This document shows positions 1 through 7,213 of a stretch of 9,861 nt of DNA, piece after piece (within the stretch, counting starts at the first letter, position 1; each line of letters opens with the position of its first letter). The position numbers and the translations under genes are program-made. The stretch is taken from positions 1 to 9,861 of the forward strand of contig JAYZBT010000389.1 of NCBI GenBank assembly GCA_036338615.1, in the 5' to 3' direction. Under the pieces are notes generated by a model. The model had not been told where the DNA came from and searched no databases. It saw nothing but the letters and a program-made list of their open reading frames with translations. The stretch is from UBA1138 sp036338615 (lineage in GTDB: Bacteria > Gemmatimonadota > Gemmatimonadetes > Longimicrobiales > Gaopeijiaceae).

Positions 1-832
1 TCCGCCCCTCCGCCCCTTCCCGCCCCCGGTCGTGCACGGCCCAGATCATCTGTCCCAGCGCGACGATCCCGGCACCGACCATGACCCCGTGCGGCACATA
101 AGCCGCGTTCAGGTCAACGCCAAACAGGACGAGACCGTACCCACGAAGCAGGAGCCCCACGGCGAACATCGACAAGGCCCAGGCGTTGCCTATCCAGCAG
201 ACGCCGAAGACGTCCATGGGAATGCCGAAGAGCTGGCCTGTGCCACCTGCGATGCCACCGGCGACCAATAGGCGCGCTCGACCTCCCCCCTCATCTCCGG
301 CGATGAGTACTTCAGCGGTCGCGACACCAGACGGCCAGAGGCCCGTCGCGGGAAACGTGCGTGAGTCGAAGAGACGGTAGAGGATCGTCGCATCGATCAG
401 GAGAGCCAGGAACGCGCCGCCGAGCATCGGGAGCACGAGGTCGGGTCGACCCATGACCCACGGAATCCCGATCGGAAGCAGGAGCGCGTTGGCGCCGCCG
501 AACGTCGCACCGGAGATGACGGTCTGCAGGAGGTTCTGCCGGTGCAGGTCGCCGAGGCCCCGGAGAGCGACGAGGGGGATGCGCGAGATCGTGACCGCGA
601 CTATCGCGCCGATGACTGAGCTGTTCGGGGTGATCCCGACGCGCGTGATGAGTTGGATCCCGATGATCGCACCGAGGACCGCCATGCCGAGCCCGAGGAC
701 GAACGTGGTGGGCTCCCAGATCGTGGGATGGATACGCTGAGTCGGGGAGTCACCGACGGAGCTTCCACCTTCCTCGGAGCGTGGGTCCCCTCCCCGCCCT
801 CCGCCGTCCGCGTCCGACGACCCGGATGTCAC
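1..832 (-). CDS. OPT/YSL-family transporter, N-terminal part (runs off left edge)
   Basis: The minus strand is open without a stop from GTG at 832 to the window edge (277 codons). Residues 1-40 are a Gly/Ser/Asp-rich, probably cytoplasmic tail. Hydrophobic segments follow at about 44-63, 72-90, 104-125, 130-150 and 190-265. Recognisable family stretches are ITPNSSVIGAIVAV (about 67-80), RQNLLQTVISGATFGG, TGLWPSGVATAEVLIAGDEG and VPHGVMVGAGIVAL. These are typical of oligopeptide/metal-chelate OPT transporters, usually 550-650 residues, so about half is present. Family members move small peptides or peptide-like chelates, usually by proton coupling; the substrate here is unknown. The GTG overlaps the aroM-like stop as GTGA, implying translational coupling. 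The next in-frame start, ATG at 685, falls inside the first membrane segment and would destroy it. The family call is by eye, without an alignment. Confidence 0.8.
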   Translation of the reverse strand, partial: MTSGSSDADGGGRGGDPRSEEGGSSVGDSPTQRIHPTIWEPTTFVLGLGMAVLGAIIGIQLITRVGITPNSSVIGAIVAVTISRIPLVALRGLGDLHRQNLLQTVISGATFGGANALLLPIGIPWVMGRPDLVLPMLGGAFLALLIDATILYRLFDSRTFPATGLWPSGVATAEVLIAGDEGGGRARLLVAGGIAGGTGQLFGIPMDVFGVCWIGNAWALSMFAVGLLLRGYGLVLFGVDLNAAYVPHGVMVGAGIVALGQMIWAVHDRGREGAEGR

Positions 833-1488
833 AGCAACTGAGCCAGCGCGGACGACACGAGTCGACGGGCGAGGAGGACGGGGCGTCCCGACCCACGCGC
901 CAGCGCCTCGCGCTGGGCCTCCGTGTATCCCATGCAATGCATCACGATCAGGTCGCAAGCGCTCAGGCTCTGGCCCACCGCGGCGAAGTCGTCGTCCGCA
1001 TAGGGGGAGGCGTGCGCGGTCATGAGCGTCTGGCCCGGCGCCGGCTTCACATGGATCTCCCCTTCCTGGCGGGCCAGGGGCACGACGACCCCAAACGTGG
1101 ACGCTCCGGCCGAGAGAGCCGCAACGCCATGATCGACGAGGTGCTGAGCGTCGAAGAAAAGCCGACGCCGGCTCACACCGGGAAACTCGCCCGTGCAGAG
1201 TAGAACCGTGGCCTCGTCGGGGCCGCGAGACGCTGCGTCGAGCATCTCCTGAATGCGGCTCGTTACCCAGCGCTTCCCGATGGTGACTTGGCTGCCGTCG
1301 CGCATGCGGGTCGCGAGCGCATGGTCCTCCGGGCCAGGCACGAGCTCAGCTACCTGATCTCCATCGAGACCATCCAGCGCACCCACCTCCCGGACATCCA
1401 CCGATCGCGGCAACGCCCCAACGATCTCGGGCACGATGTCCCTTCGCGGCGTCTGGCCGATCGTGAGGAAGGTGATCCGGGAGAGCAT
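829..1488 (-). CDS. AroM family protein
   Basis: This 219-residue protein matches the usual AroM length of about 220. The N-terminal signature is TIGQTPRRDIVPE (residues 9-21), and the C-terminal part has DLIVMHCMGYTEAQRE (179-194) and RPVLLARRLV (202-211), both characteristic of the family. AroM was named after an E. coli gene near aroL; its reaction is not established. Two cysteines, C98 in VLLCTGEF and C185 in VMHCMGY, sit in the two halves of the protein in a way that recalls the catalytic pair of Asp/Glu/hydantoin racemases; that is inference. I chose ATG at 1488 because the open frame further upstream (to 1578) adds 30 residues of no family character and overlaps the divergent gene. No good Shine-Dalgarno is seen; a TATCGT lies six bases upstream of the ATG. 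The downstream OPT gene overlaps by 4 nt. Confidence 0.85.
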   Translation of the reverse strand: MLSRITFLTIGQTPRRDIVPEIVGALPRSVDVREVGALDGLDGDQVAELVPGPEDHALATRMRDGSQVTIGKRWVTSRIQEMLDAASRGPDEATVLLCTGEFPGVSRRRLFFDAQHLVDHGVAALSAGASTFGVVVPLARQEGEIHVKPAPGQTLMTAHASPYADDDFAAVGQSLSACDLIVMHCMGYTEAQREALARGSGRPVLLARRLVSSALAQLL

Positions 1489-1550
1489 GCCGCCACGATA
1501 GGCGGTGGCCTGCCTTGCCGCACCCAGACCCCACAGGTAAGGTCGCCGCC
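1489..1550. promoter_or_regulatory. Divergent intergenic region between aroM-like and DUF917 genes
   Basis: These 62 bp must hold the start signals for both gene pairs unless a promoter lies inside a gene. On the plus strand an AAGG at 1539-1542 stands 8 nt before ATG 1551 and is the probable ribosome binding site. On the minus strand TATCGT (plus positions 1500-1495) resembles a -10 element only six bases from the ATG, which would give an almost leaderless transcript. A short dyad, CCGCC-N6-GGCGG at 1490-1505, covers the same spot. I see no convincing -35 element on either strand. In such GC-rich sequence the dyad could be chance. Confidence 0.4.
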
Positions 1551-2705
1551 ATGCCCGAACCTCGCCCCCTTCTCGCATCCGAACTCGAACCCCTGGCGAT
1601 CGGGGCCTGGATCCTCGGAGCGGGAGGCGGGGGCGACCCGTATCACGCCTACCTAAACCTCCGGCGGCTGTACGCCGAAGGCGTCACGGTCTCCCTGCTG
1701 GATCCCGACGAGTTGGATGACGACGCCAATATCGCCGTCGTCTCGACGATGGGATCCCCCTTGGTGGGAGAGGAACGGCTCACAGATCCCGAGGTCGCCG
1801 CGTTGGCCGTACGCCAGATGGAGGAGCACCTGGGGTGTCGGTTCGATGCCGTCATGTCGCTCGAGATCGGGGGCTCCAACTCGTTCCAGCCCCTGATGGT
1901 CGCCGCGGTCATGGGTCTACCCGTTCTGGACGCCGATTCGATGGGTCGGGCGTACCCTGAGGCCCAACACTCGAGCTTCGCGATCGGTGATCTGAAGCCC
2001 TATCCCCTGACGCTGGCCGACGTGAGAGACAACGCCGTCGTCGTCTCGAAGGTGGCGAGTTGGAAGTGGATGGAGCGGCTCAGCCGGAAGGTGTGCGCCG
2101 AGGTGGGCTCGCTCGCCGCCACCTGCAAGGCGCCGCGCACGGGGCGGGAAGTGAAGGAGTGGGGCGTGCTCCACACCGTGACCCAGGCGATCCGTCTCGG
2201 AGAGGTCGTCATGCAGGCGAGGGCGGCGAAGGACGATCCGGTGGCGGCAGTCGTCGATCACGCCGGCGGGCTTCTCTTGTTTTCGGGCAAAGTCGTCGAC
2301 GTCGAGCGGCGAGCCACCGAGGGTTTTCTACGGGGGACCGCTCGGGTGGCAGGTCTCGATCGGGATGCCGGACGGGTCTTCCGGGTCGACTTCCAGAACG
2401 AGTTCACCGTGGGTTGGGTCGATGACGAGGTGCGCGTCACCGTCCCCGACATCATCTGCATCATGGACGCAACGACGGGGGATGCAATCGGGACGGAGGC
2501 GCTGCGCTACGGGCAGCGGGTGAAGGTCATCGCGCTTCCGGCTCCGAAGTTGCAGACGACGGCAAAGGGGCTCGAGCACGTGGGGCCGCGGGCGTTTGGG
2601 TATGACTTGGACTTCCGGTCGGTTTTTGGGGGTGGGGGGAGGCGGGGCAGCTGTGACGGCCGCGGGGACGCGAGCGCGTCTGGTCCCAGTGGGGACACCG
2701 CGTGA
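1551..2705 (+). CDS. DUF917 / S-methyl-thiohydantoin desulfurase-like protein
   Basis: The 384-residue product has the family's N-terminal glycine motif GAGGGGDPY (residues 23-31), a middle section with LEIGGSNSFQPLMVAA and LPVLDADSMGRAYPE, and the C-terminal GLEHVGPRAFGYDLDF. DUF917 proteins are typically about 360 residues and are usually encoded beside hydantoinase/oxoprolinase genes. The Pfam family has been re-described after S-methyl-thiohydantoin desulfurase (from memory), so a role on hydantoin-like rings is plausible, but the substrate is not shown here. ATG 1551 is preferred over ATG 1515 because it has an AAGG eight bases upstream and begins just before the conserved region. Residues 359-384 form a Gly/Ser/Asp-rich tail beyond the normal family end. 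The stop overlaps the next gene's start as GTGA, so the two are probably made together and may act as a pair. Confidence 0.85.
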   Translation: MPEPRPLLASELEPLAIGAWILGAGGGGDPYHAYLNLRRLYAEGVTVSLLDPDELDDDANIAVVSTMGSPLVGEERLTDPEVAALAVRQMEEHLGCRFDAVMSLEIGGSNSFQPLMVAAVMGLPVLDADSMGRAYPEAQHSSFAIGDLKPYPLTLADVRDNAVVVSKVASWKWMERLSRKVCAEVGSLAATCKAPRTGREVKEWGVLHTVTQAIRLGEVVMQARAAKDDPVAAVVDHAGGLLLFSGKVVDVERRATEGFLRGTARVAGLDRDAGRVFRVDFQNEFTVGWVDDEVRVTVPDIICIMDATTGDAIGTEALRYGQRVKVIALPAPKLQTTAKGLEHVGPRAFGYDLDFRSVFGGGGRRGSCDGRGDASASGPSGDTA

Positions 2706-4246
2706 GGAGGATCGGGGTCGATGTGGGCGGCACGAACACCGATGCGGTGCTGGTGCACGACTCGACGGTGGTGGCGTCGGTAAAGACGCCTACGACGGAG
2801 GATGTCACGGAAGGCGTGCGTGAAGCGCTCCGGCTCCTGGTGGCCGAGTTGGGCAGGGACGCGGGGGTCGTCGAGGGGGTGATGATCGGGACGACACACT
2901 TCACCAATGCGGTCGTTCAGCGGCGGGACCTCGAGCCGGTCGGCGCGTTGCGCGTCGGGCTACCTAGCGGGCGATCGCTGCCTCCTTTTTGTGATTGGCC
3001 GGCGGACCTCGCAGATATCGTGTGCGGGCATGTCGCGCTGGTCCGGGGAGGGCACGAATACGACGGGCGTCCACTCGTTCCCTTCGATGAAGAGGCGACG
3101 GTGAACGCTGCGCGCCGGATGCGGGAGCTGGGGACTACGTCCGTGGGGGTCACGGCGGTCTTCTCTCCGCTCACATCAGAGTGCGAGGAGCGGGCTGCGG
3201 AGATTCTGCGTGCGGAGATCCCGGGGGTCTCGGTCACACTCTCTCACGACCTCGGGCGCATCGGACTCCTGGAGCGCGAGAACGCGGTGCTCCTGAATGC
3301 GTCGCTCGTCTCGCTCGCGCGCCGGACGAACACGGCGTTTCGGACAGCCGTCGAGGAATCGGGGCTCGACGCCCCGCTGTACCTCACTCAAAACGACGGG
3401 ACCGTCATGCGCGCCGAGCAGGCCGAAGCGTTCCCCGTGTACTCGTTCGCCTCGGGTCCGACGAACAGCATGCGGGGGGCGGCGTTTCTGTCGGAGATCA
3501 AGGCCGCGATGGTGGTGGATGTGGGGGGAACGACTACGGATGTGGGACACCTCAGGGCAGGGTTTCCGCGGGAGGCGAATCGGGTCGTCGAGGTCGGGGG
3601 GGTGCGGACGCTGTTTCGGATGCCGGACCTGCTGTCGTTGGGGCTGGGGGGTGGGGCTCTGGTTGATGTCGATGCGCGGACGGTGGGGCCGCGGAGTGTT
3701 GGGTATCGGTTGACGTCGGAGGCGTTGGTTTTTGGCGGCGGTTCTTTGACCGCGACGGACGTGGCGGTTCGGGCGGGGATGGTGGCCGGCATCGGCGACG
3801 CATCGCGTGTGTCAGGGATCGATGCGGCGGGGGCGTCGTGGTCCGCGGGGGAGGTCCGGGCGATCGTCGAGGAGGGGGTGGATCGGATGAAGCCGGATGC
3901 GAAGGAGGTTCCGCTCCTGGCGGTTGGGGGCGGGGCGTTTCTCGTGCCCGATTCGCTGCCGGGGATCAGCGAGGTGCTGCATGTGCCGCATGCGACGGTG
4001 GCGAATGCGGTCGGGGCGGCGATTGCTCAGGTGAGTGGCGAGGTCGATCAGGTGTTTTCTGGGATGTCGAGGGAGGAGGCGCTGGCTGCGGCCGAGGTGG
4101 AGGCGAGGCGGCGGGCTGTGGCGGCGGGGGCTGCGGCTGCGGACGTTGAAGTGGTGGACGTTGAGGATTTGCCGTTGGCCTATCTGCCTGGGGATGCGCG
4201 GCGGGTGCGGATTCGGGTGGTGGGGGGGGATGGGGTGAGCGGGTGA
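2702..4246 (+). CDS. Hydantoinase/oxoprolinase family ATPase (HyuA-like, short type)
   Basis: The 514-residue protein begins with the phosphate-binding motif DVGGTNTDAV (residues 7-16), followed by an N-terminal domain to about 190 containing GTTHFTNAVVQR. A second actin-like phosphate motif, DVGGTTTDVG, is at 273-282 in the hydantoinase_A domain, and LLAVGGGAFLVPDSL lies near 400. The family hydrolyses cyclic amides such as hydantoins or 5-oxoproline with ATP. This short form, commonly paired with DUF917, lacks the extra domains of full-length 5-oxoprolinase, so the substrate is open. GTG 2702 overlaps the upstream stop by 4 nt and sits directly before the first conserved strand; starting later would lose the first Asp. 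The 3' half is unusually G-rich on the coding strand (about 29 G to 13 C at 3601-3660 by hand count), unlike the upstream gene. Confidence 0.88.
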   Translation: MRRIGVDVGGTNTDAVLVHDSTVVASVKTPTTEDVTEGVREALRLLVAELGRDAGVVEGVMIGTTHFTNAVVQRRDLEPVGALRVGLPSGRSLPPFCDWPADLADIVCGHVALVRGGHEYDGRPLVPFDEEATVNAARRMRELGTTSVGVTAVFSPLTSECEERAAEILRAEIPGVSVTLSHDLGRIGLLERENAVLLNASLVSLARRTNTAFRTAVEESGLDAPLYLTQNDGTVMRAEQAEAFPVYSFASGPTNSMRGAAFLSEIKAAMVVDVGGTTTDVGHLRAGFPREANRVVEVGGVRTLFRMPDLLSLGLGGGALVDVDARTVGPRSVGYRLTSEALVFGGGSLTATDVAVRAGMVAGIGDASRVSGIDAAGASWSAGEVRAIVEEGVDRMKPDAKEVPLLAVGGGAFLVPDSLPGISEVLHVPHATVANAVGAAIAQVSGEVDQVFSGMSREEALAAAEVEARRRAVAAGAAAADVEVVDVEDLPLAYLPGDARRVRIRVVGGDGVSG

Positions 4247-4253
4247 GGGGCAC

Positions 4254-4574
4254 GCCTCCCCCGTAGGCGAGCATAGCCTGCGCCACCTTGATCTCCACGA
4301 GGCGGGACTCCACTTCCTCGGCCGACCAGGAAATGCGTAGAGCGTTCTGACTCTGCTCTACCCCCGACACCGCCACTCCCACGGCGTTGGCCGCTTTCGC
4401 CGGCCCGAAGACCACCCCCGCATTCTGAAAGACATGTACTGCGTCGAGCGTCGTAGGCATGTCAGCTCCCTCTGCCAGCCCGAAGACTTCGTTGTCGATC
4501 ATTCGAGATGCATCGTCGAGGTCGAGTTCGTTCTGGGTCGCACAGGGGAACGCGAGGTCGGCCTTCAAGCTCCA
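4254..4574 (-). pseudogene. gdhA: Remnant of NADP-type glutamate dehydrogenase (C-terminal fragment)
   Basis: Reading leftward from 4574, the translation gives WSLKADLAFPCATQNELDLD, then LAEGADMPTTLDA, FQNAGVVFGPAKAANAVGVA, SGVEQSQNALRISWSAEEVE and KVAQAMLAYG. This is the C-terminal third of hexameric NADP-dependent glutamate dehydrogenase, which interconverts glutamate and 2-oxoglutarate. About two thirds of the enzyme, including the catalytic Lys region, is absent. Nothing upstream of 4574 resembles it, and an in-frame stop lies about 45 bases further up. At 4289/4290 VEI is joined directly to KVA, so about 30 residues, including the conserved NYVxGANIAGF stretch, are deleted in frame. Conserved residues have changed (AEGANMP to AEGADMP, KAANAGGV to KAANAVGV). 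The normal stop is missing and the frame runs on antisense into the hydantoinase gene. No start or ribosome binding site is seen, so it is a relic. Confidence 0.85.
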
Positions 4575-4600
4575 CTGAACCGAGTCAACTCCAGATGCGA

Positions 4601-4619
4601 CCGTGAGTCGCGCTCACGG
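4601..4619. terminator. Hairpin downstream of tcuB, possible terminator
   Basis: CCGTGAG and CTCACGG form a perfect 7-bp stem around the 5-nt loop TCGCG. It lies about 60 bases past the tcuB stop and just upstream of the gdhA remnant. No run of T follows on either strand, so it is not a classic intrinsic terminator. Between 4620 and 4677 there is also a wider pairing, GCAGAC (4628-4633) with GTCTGC (4669-4674). The rest of 4575-4677 shows no gene. Confidence 0.35.
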
Positions 4620-4677
4620 CGGCTGCCGCAGACACGCTTTGCCACAACGCCGGGCTGCTCGGCCCTGGGTCTGCCGA

Positions 4678-5802
4678 CTACCCGGCCTCGTCCGCCGCCT
4701 CCTCGACCGCATGGCGAACCAGCGCGAGGTAGCGATGAACCGCGTGCGCGAACTTCCCGAACGGGAGCGTGAGGAAGAAGCCCGCCACCACGCCCAGGTG
4801 CACCAGTAGTAACGTCGGCATCCAAGCAGTTTCTCTCAGAGCGAGCAGCAGGAGTCCAGAAACGCTCGTCGCCCAAAGCAGCGCCAGAAACGCCACGTCC
4901 ATGCCGACCGTGCCCTCATCCGTGGGTATGGCGTCAGACCGTCGCTTGAGCCAAAGCAGTCCCGTCGTTCCGAGGGCCAGCAGGAGTCCCCCGGCCGTGC
5001 CGAGTACTACCGGCAGGCTCCAGAGGGGATAGGGCGCGATCCGGTCGAGCGCGTGCTCGTAGAAGGCAGCCACCGTGGTCGCGGCTAGGTCCAGCGCAAA
5101 CCCCCAGAAGACGAGGTGGTGAAGCCGCCGGCGCCACATGGAGAGACCTTCCTCCGGGTAAGAGCAGCCGCTCCCCCCGCCCCCTAGGTAGGTGAGCCTG
5201 AGCGCATCCACCGTCGCGACGCCCAGGCTCTTCAAACTCACCGACGCACAGCCACCGATCTCACGCCAGAATCCCGCACCCGCGGCGAGCAGCACGACGC
5301 ACGCGAAGATCATCAGCACCAACGCAGGGCCCACCATGAGCGGCATCGGCACCACCTCGTAGAAGGCGCCCGCGCCGGTGGACGCGCTGCGGAGAACCCC
5401 CGGATCGCTCCAGACGAGCGCCAGCAGAGGAACCAGCACCGCCCCCACACCGGCAGCGAGCGCGACCGCCAAGCCGTTTCGCCGATAGGCTCGCCCGAGA
5501 ACGGCGGGCTTGGTGTGTCGTTCGTAGGTCTCTCGACGGAGCTCCGCGAAAACGCGCGGCACGTTGAGGTCGAAATCGTGCGGTGGTGTGAACGGACAAG
5601 CGTAGAAACACTCGCGGCAGTCGTGGCAGAGGTTACCGAGGTACCGCAGATCCGGGTCGCTGAAGACCGCGAGTCGCTCCATGGCCGGGAAGACCGCGCA
5701 GAGCCCCTCGCAGTACCGGCAAGCGTTGCAGATCGTCATGACCCGGCGCGCCTCGGCCCCCGCGCCCTGCTCAGCCGAGAGCGACACGCGCGGCCCCCTC
5801 AC
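4678..5802 (-). CDS. tcuB: Tricarballylate utilization protein TcuB (Fe-S membrane electron carrier)
   Basis: TcuB takes electrons from the reduced FAD of TcuA and passes them towards the membrane quinone pool, letting tricarballylate oxidation continue. The soluble N-terminal part carries two [4Fe-4S] motifs: C25-x2-C28-x2-C31-x3-C35 within ICNACRYCEGLCAVFP, and C59-x2-C62-x2-C65-x3-C69 within CHDCRECFYACPFTPPHDF. Both are hallmarks of TcuB/CitB. About six hydrophobic segments follow (starting near 108, 149, 225, 255, 300 and 332), with histidines such as those in LHHLVFWGF and GKFAHAVHRY that could ligate haem (inference). The 374-residue length is normal. GTG 5802 overlaps the tcuA end by 32 bp; a second GTG at 5787 would shorten this to 17 bp, while ATG 5739 would cut the conserved EARRVM lead-in. 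Overlap and order indicate a tcuAB operon. Confidence 0.92.
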   Translation of the reverse strand: MRGPRVSLSAEQGAGAEARRVMTICNACRYCEGLCAVFPAMERLAVFSDPDLRYLGNLCHDCRECFYACPFTPPHDFDLNVPRVFAELRRETYERHTKPAVLGRAYRRNGLAVALAAGVGAVLVPLLALVWSDPGVLRSASTGAGAFYEVVPMPLMVGPALVLMIFACVVLLAAGAGFWREIGGCASVSLKSLGVATVDALRLTYLGGGGSGCSYPEEGLSMWRRRLHHLVFWGFALDLAATTVAAFYEHALDRIAPYPLWSLPVVLGTAGGLLLALGTTGLLWLKRRSDAIPTDEGTVGMDVAFLALLWATSVSGLLLLALRETAWMPTLLLVHLGVVAGFFLTLPFGKFAHAVHRYLALVRHAVEEAADEAG

Positions 5803-7213
5803 CGGCGATTCGACCGAACACCGTCCCGATCGTCATGCCCAGTCCCGCCAGGTAGCCCTCCCCCAGCACGTTGCCCGCCATGATCTCCCCGGCGGCGAAG
5901 ATGTTGGGCTGCGCGCGACCATCGCCCAGTAGCACGCGGGCCTGCTCGTCCACCGCCACCCCCATATAGGTGAACGTGATGCCAGGACGCAGTGGATACG
6001 CCCTGAAGGGCGGATGGTCGATGGGAAGCGCCCAGTGGCTCTTGGCCGGCTCCAGATCTTCGGTGGAGCAGTCATCCAGCGACGTCGGATCGTATCTGCC
6101 GGGCCGTACCGCGTCGTTGTATCTCCGCACGGTGGCCTGCAGCCGAGTGGAATCCAGCCCGGTCCGTTCGGCCAGCTCCGAAATCGAGGCGCCCTCCAGC
6201 GGAGGAAAAACCGAGGGCATGAATCGGCCCTCCACCCTGGCATCGACGATCGACCACGCGACCTGACCTGGTTGTTGGGCGATGAGCCGACCCCAGATCG
6301 CGTATCGCTTGGGCCAGAGGTCCTCGCCCTCGTCGTAGAAGCGCTCGGCGCCTCGATCGACCACGATGCCGAACGGGATCGTGTCGAGGCGGGTGACGAT
6401 CCCACCGTCATGCTCGGGCGCGCGCGCGTCCACCGCTATCGCGTGGCATTGCGTCGCGTCCCCGACCGAGCGCACGCCGCGCGCAAGCAGCGCGCGCGTC
6501 ACGAGTCCGGTGTCGAACGCCGTGCCCCGCACGATGAAATTCTCCGCGGCCGGGCCCCAAGATTCGGCGAGCCACGCGCGATTCGCCTGATAGCCTCCCG
6601 ACGCCGCCACGACGGCCTTCGCTCGGATCTCGCGCTGCTCTCCGAGGCGCACCGAGACGAGCGGACCCTCATCGAAGACAACGTCCGTCACCTCGGCATC
6701 GTATTCGAACTCGACGCCTGATCGCTCCGCTGTCTGGCAGTATGCGTTCAGGAGGGCTTTTCCTCCGCCTCGGAAAAAGGCGTTGGTGCGCGACAGTTGG
6801 AGAGCACCCCTCAGTGAGGGCTGGAACCGACAACCGTGCCGTTCCATCCACCGCCCAACGTCCCTCGAAGCGCGCAGTGTGAGACGTGCCAGCTGCTCAT
6901 CCGTGTTGCCCTTCGTGACCCGTAGGAGATCCTCCCAGAACTCGTCTTCCGGGTAGGGCCCCGTGAGGTACCGGGTGGGCTCGTCATGGAGATAGCGCAG
7001 GTTCCGCGTGTGGCGGCTGTTGCCCCCACGGAGCGCTGGCGGCGCGCTCTCCAGGACCAGCACGCGTGCGCCCGAATCCGCGGCGGACATCGCGGCGCAC
7101 AACGCGGCGTTCCCACCGCCCAGCACGACGACGTCGTACGGCTCACCGGTGCGGCCCCTCGGGCCCCCCTGCACCAAGACGGCCTCCGGGTGACGTGGAA
7201 ACGAAGCTGCCAT
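5771..7213 (-). CDS. tcuA: FAD-dependent tricarballylate dehydrogenase TcuA
   Basis: TcuA oxidises tricarballylate to cis-aconitate, which enters the TCA cycle. The 480-residue protein has the dinucleotide-binding motif VVVLGGGNAALCAAMSA (about residues 28-44), the RGGNSRHTRNLRYLH region typical of the fumarate-reductase-like FAD_binding_2 family, and a C-terminal FAD-contact segment FAAGEIMAGNVLGEGYLAGL (about 439-458). The stretch DATQCHAIAVDARAPEHDGG fits TcuA better than generic fumarate reductases or 3-ketosteroid dehydrogenases. About 25 residues precede the Rossmann strand, slightly more than usual. ATG 7213 is used although its upstream GGTAGG abuts the start with poor spacing. The gene overlaps tcuB downstream and diverges from the hydrolase-tctC pair. 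The exact substrate could be a related tricarboxylate. Confidence 0.92.
   Translation of the reverse strand: MAASFPRHPEAVLVQGGPRGRTGEPYDVVVLGGGNAALCAAMSAADSGARVLVLESAPPALRGGNSRHTRNLRYLHDEPTRYLTGPYPEDEFWEDLLRVTKGNTDEQLARLTLRASRDVGRWMERHGCRFQPSLRGALQLSRTNAFFRGGGKALLNAYCQTAERSGVEFEYDAEVTDVVFDEGPLVSVRLGEQREIRAKAVVAASGGYQANRAWLAESWGPAAENFIVRGTAFDTGLVTRALLARGVRSVGDATQCHAIAVDARAPEHDGGIVTRLDTIPFGIVVDRGAERFYDEGEDLWPKRYAIWGRLIAQQPGQVAWSIVDARVEGRFMPSVFPPLEGASISELAERTGLDSTRLQATVRRYNDAVRPGRYDPTSLDDCSTEDLEPAKSHWALPIDHPPFRAYPLRPGITFTYMGVAVDEQARVLLGDGRAQPNIFAAGEIMAGNVLGEGYLAGLGMTIGTVFGRIAGEGAARVALG

Noticed and set aside
1489..1578. Upstream start for the AroM-like protein
   Set aside because: It adds 30 residues that do not resemble AroM and overlaps the start of the divergent DUF917 gene.
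2705..2710. AGGAGG as a ribosome binding site for a later start of the hydantoinase gene
   Set aside because: It encodes Arg2-Arg3. The next in-frame GTG (2723) would remove the first strand and Asp7 of the ATP-binding motif.
3966..4253. Continuation of the glutamate dehydrogenase frame into the hydantoinase gene
   Set aside because: After AYG the translation becomes Pro-rich noise antisense to a well-supported gene; homology has ended, so it is not part of the remnant.
4575..4677. Further pieces of glutamate dehydrogenase upstream of the remnant
   Set aside because: The in-frame reading there gives no GDH-like sequence and contains a stop. I found nothing recognisable beyond the hairpins.
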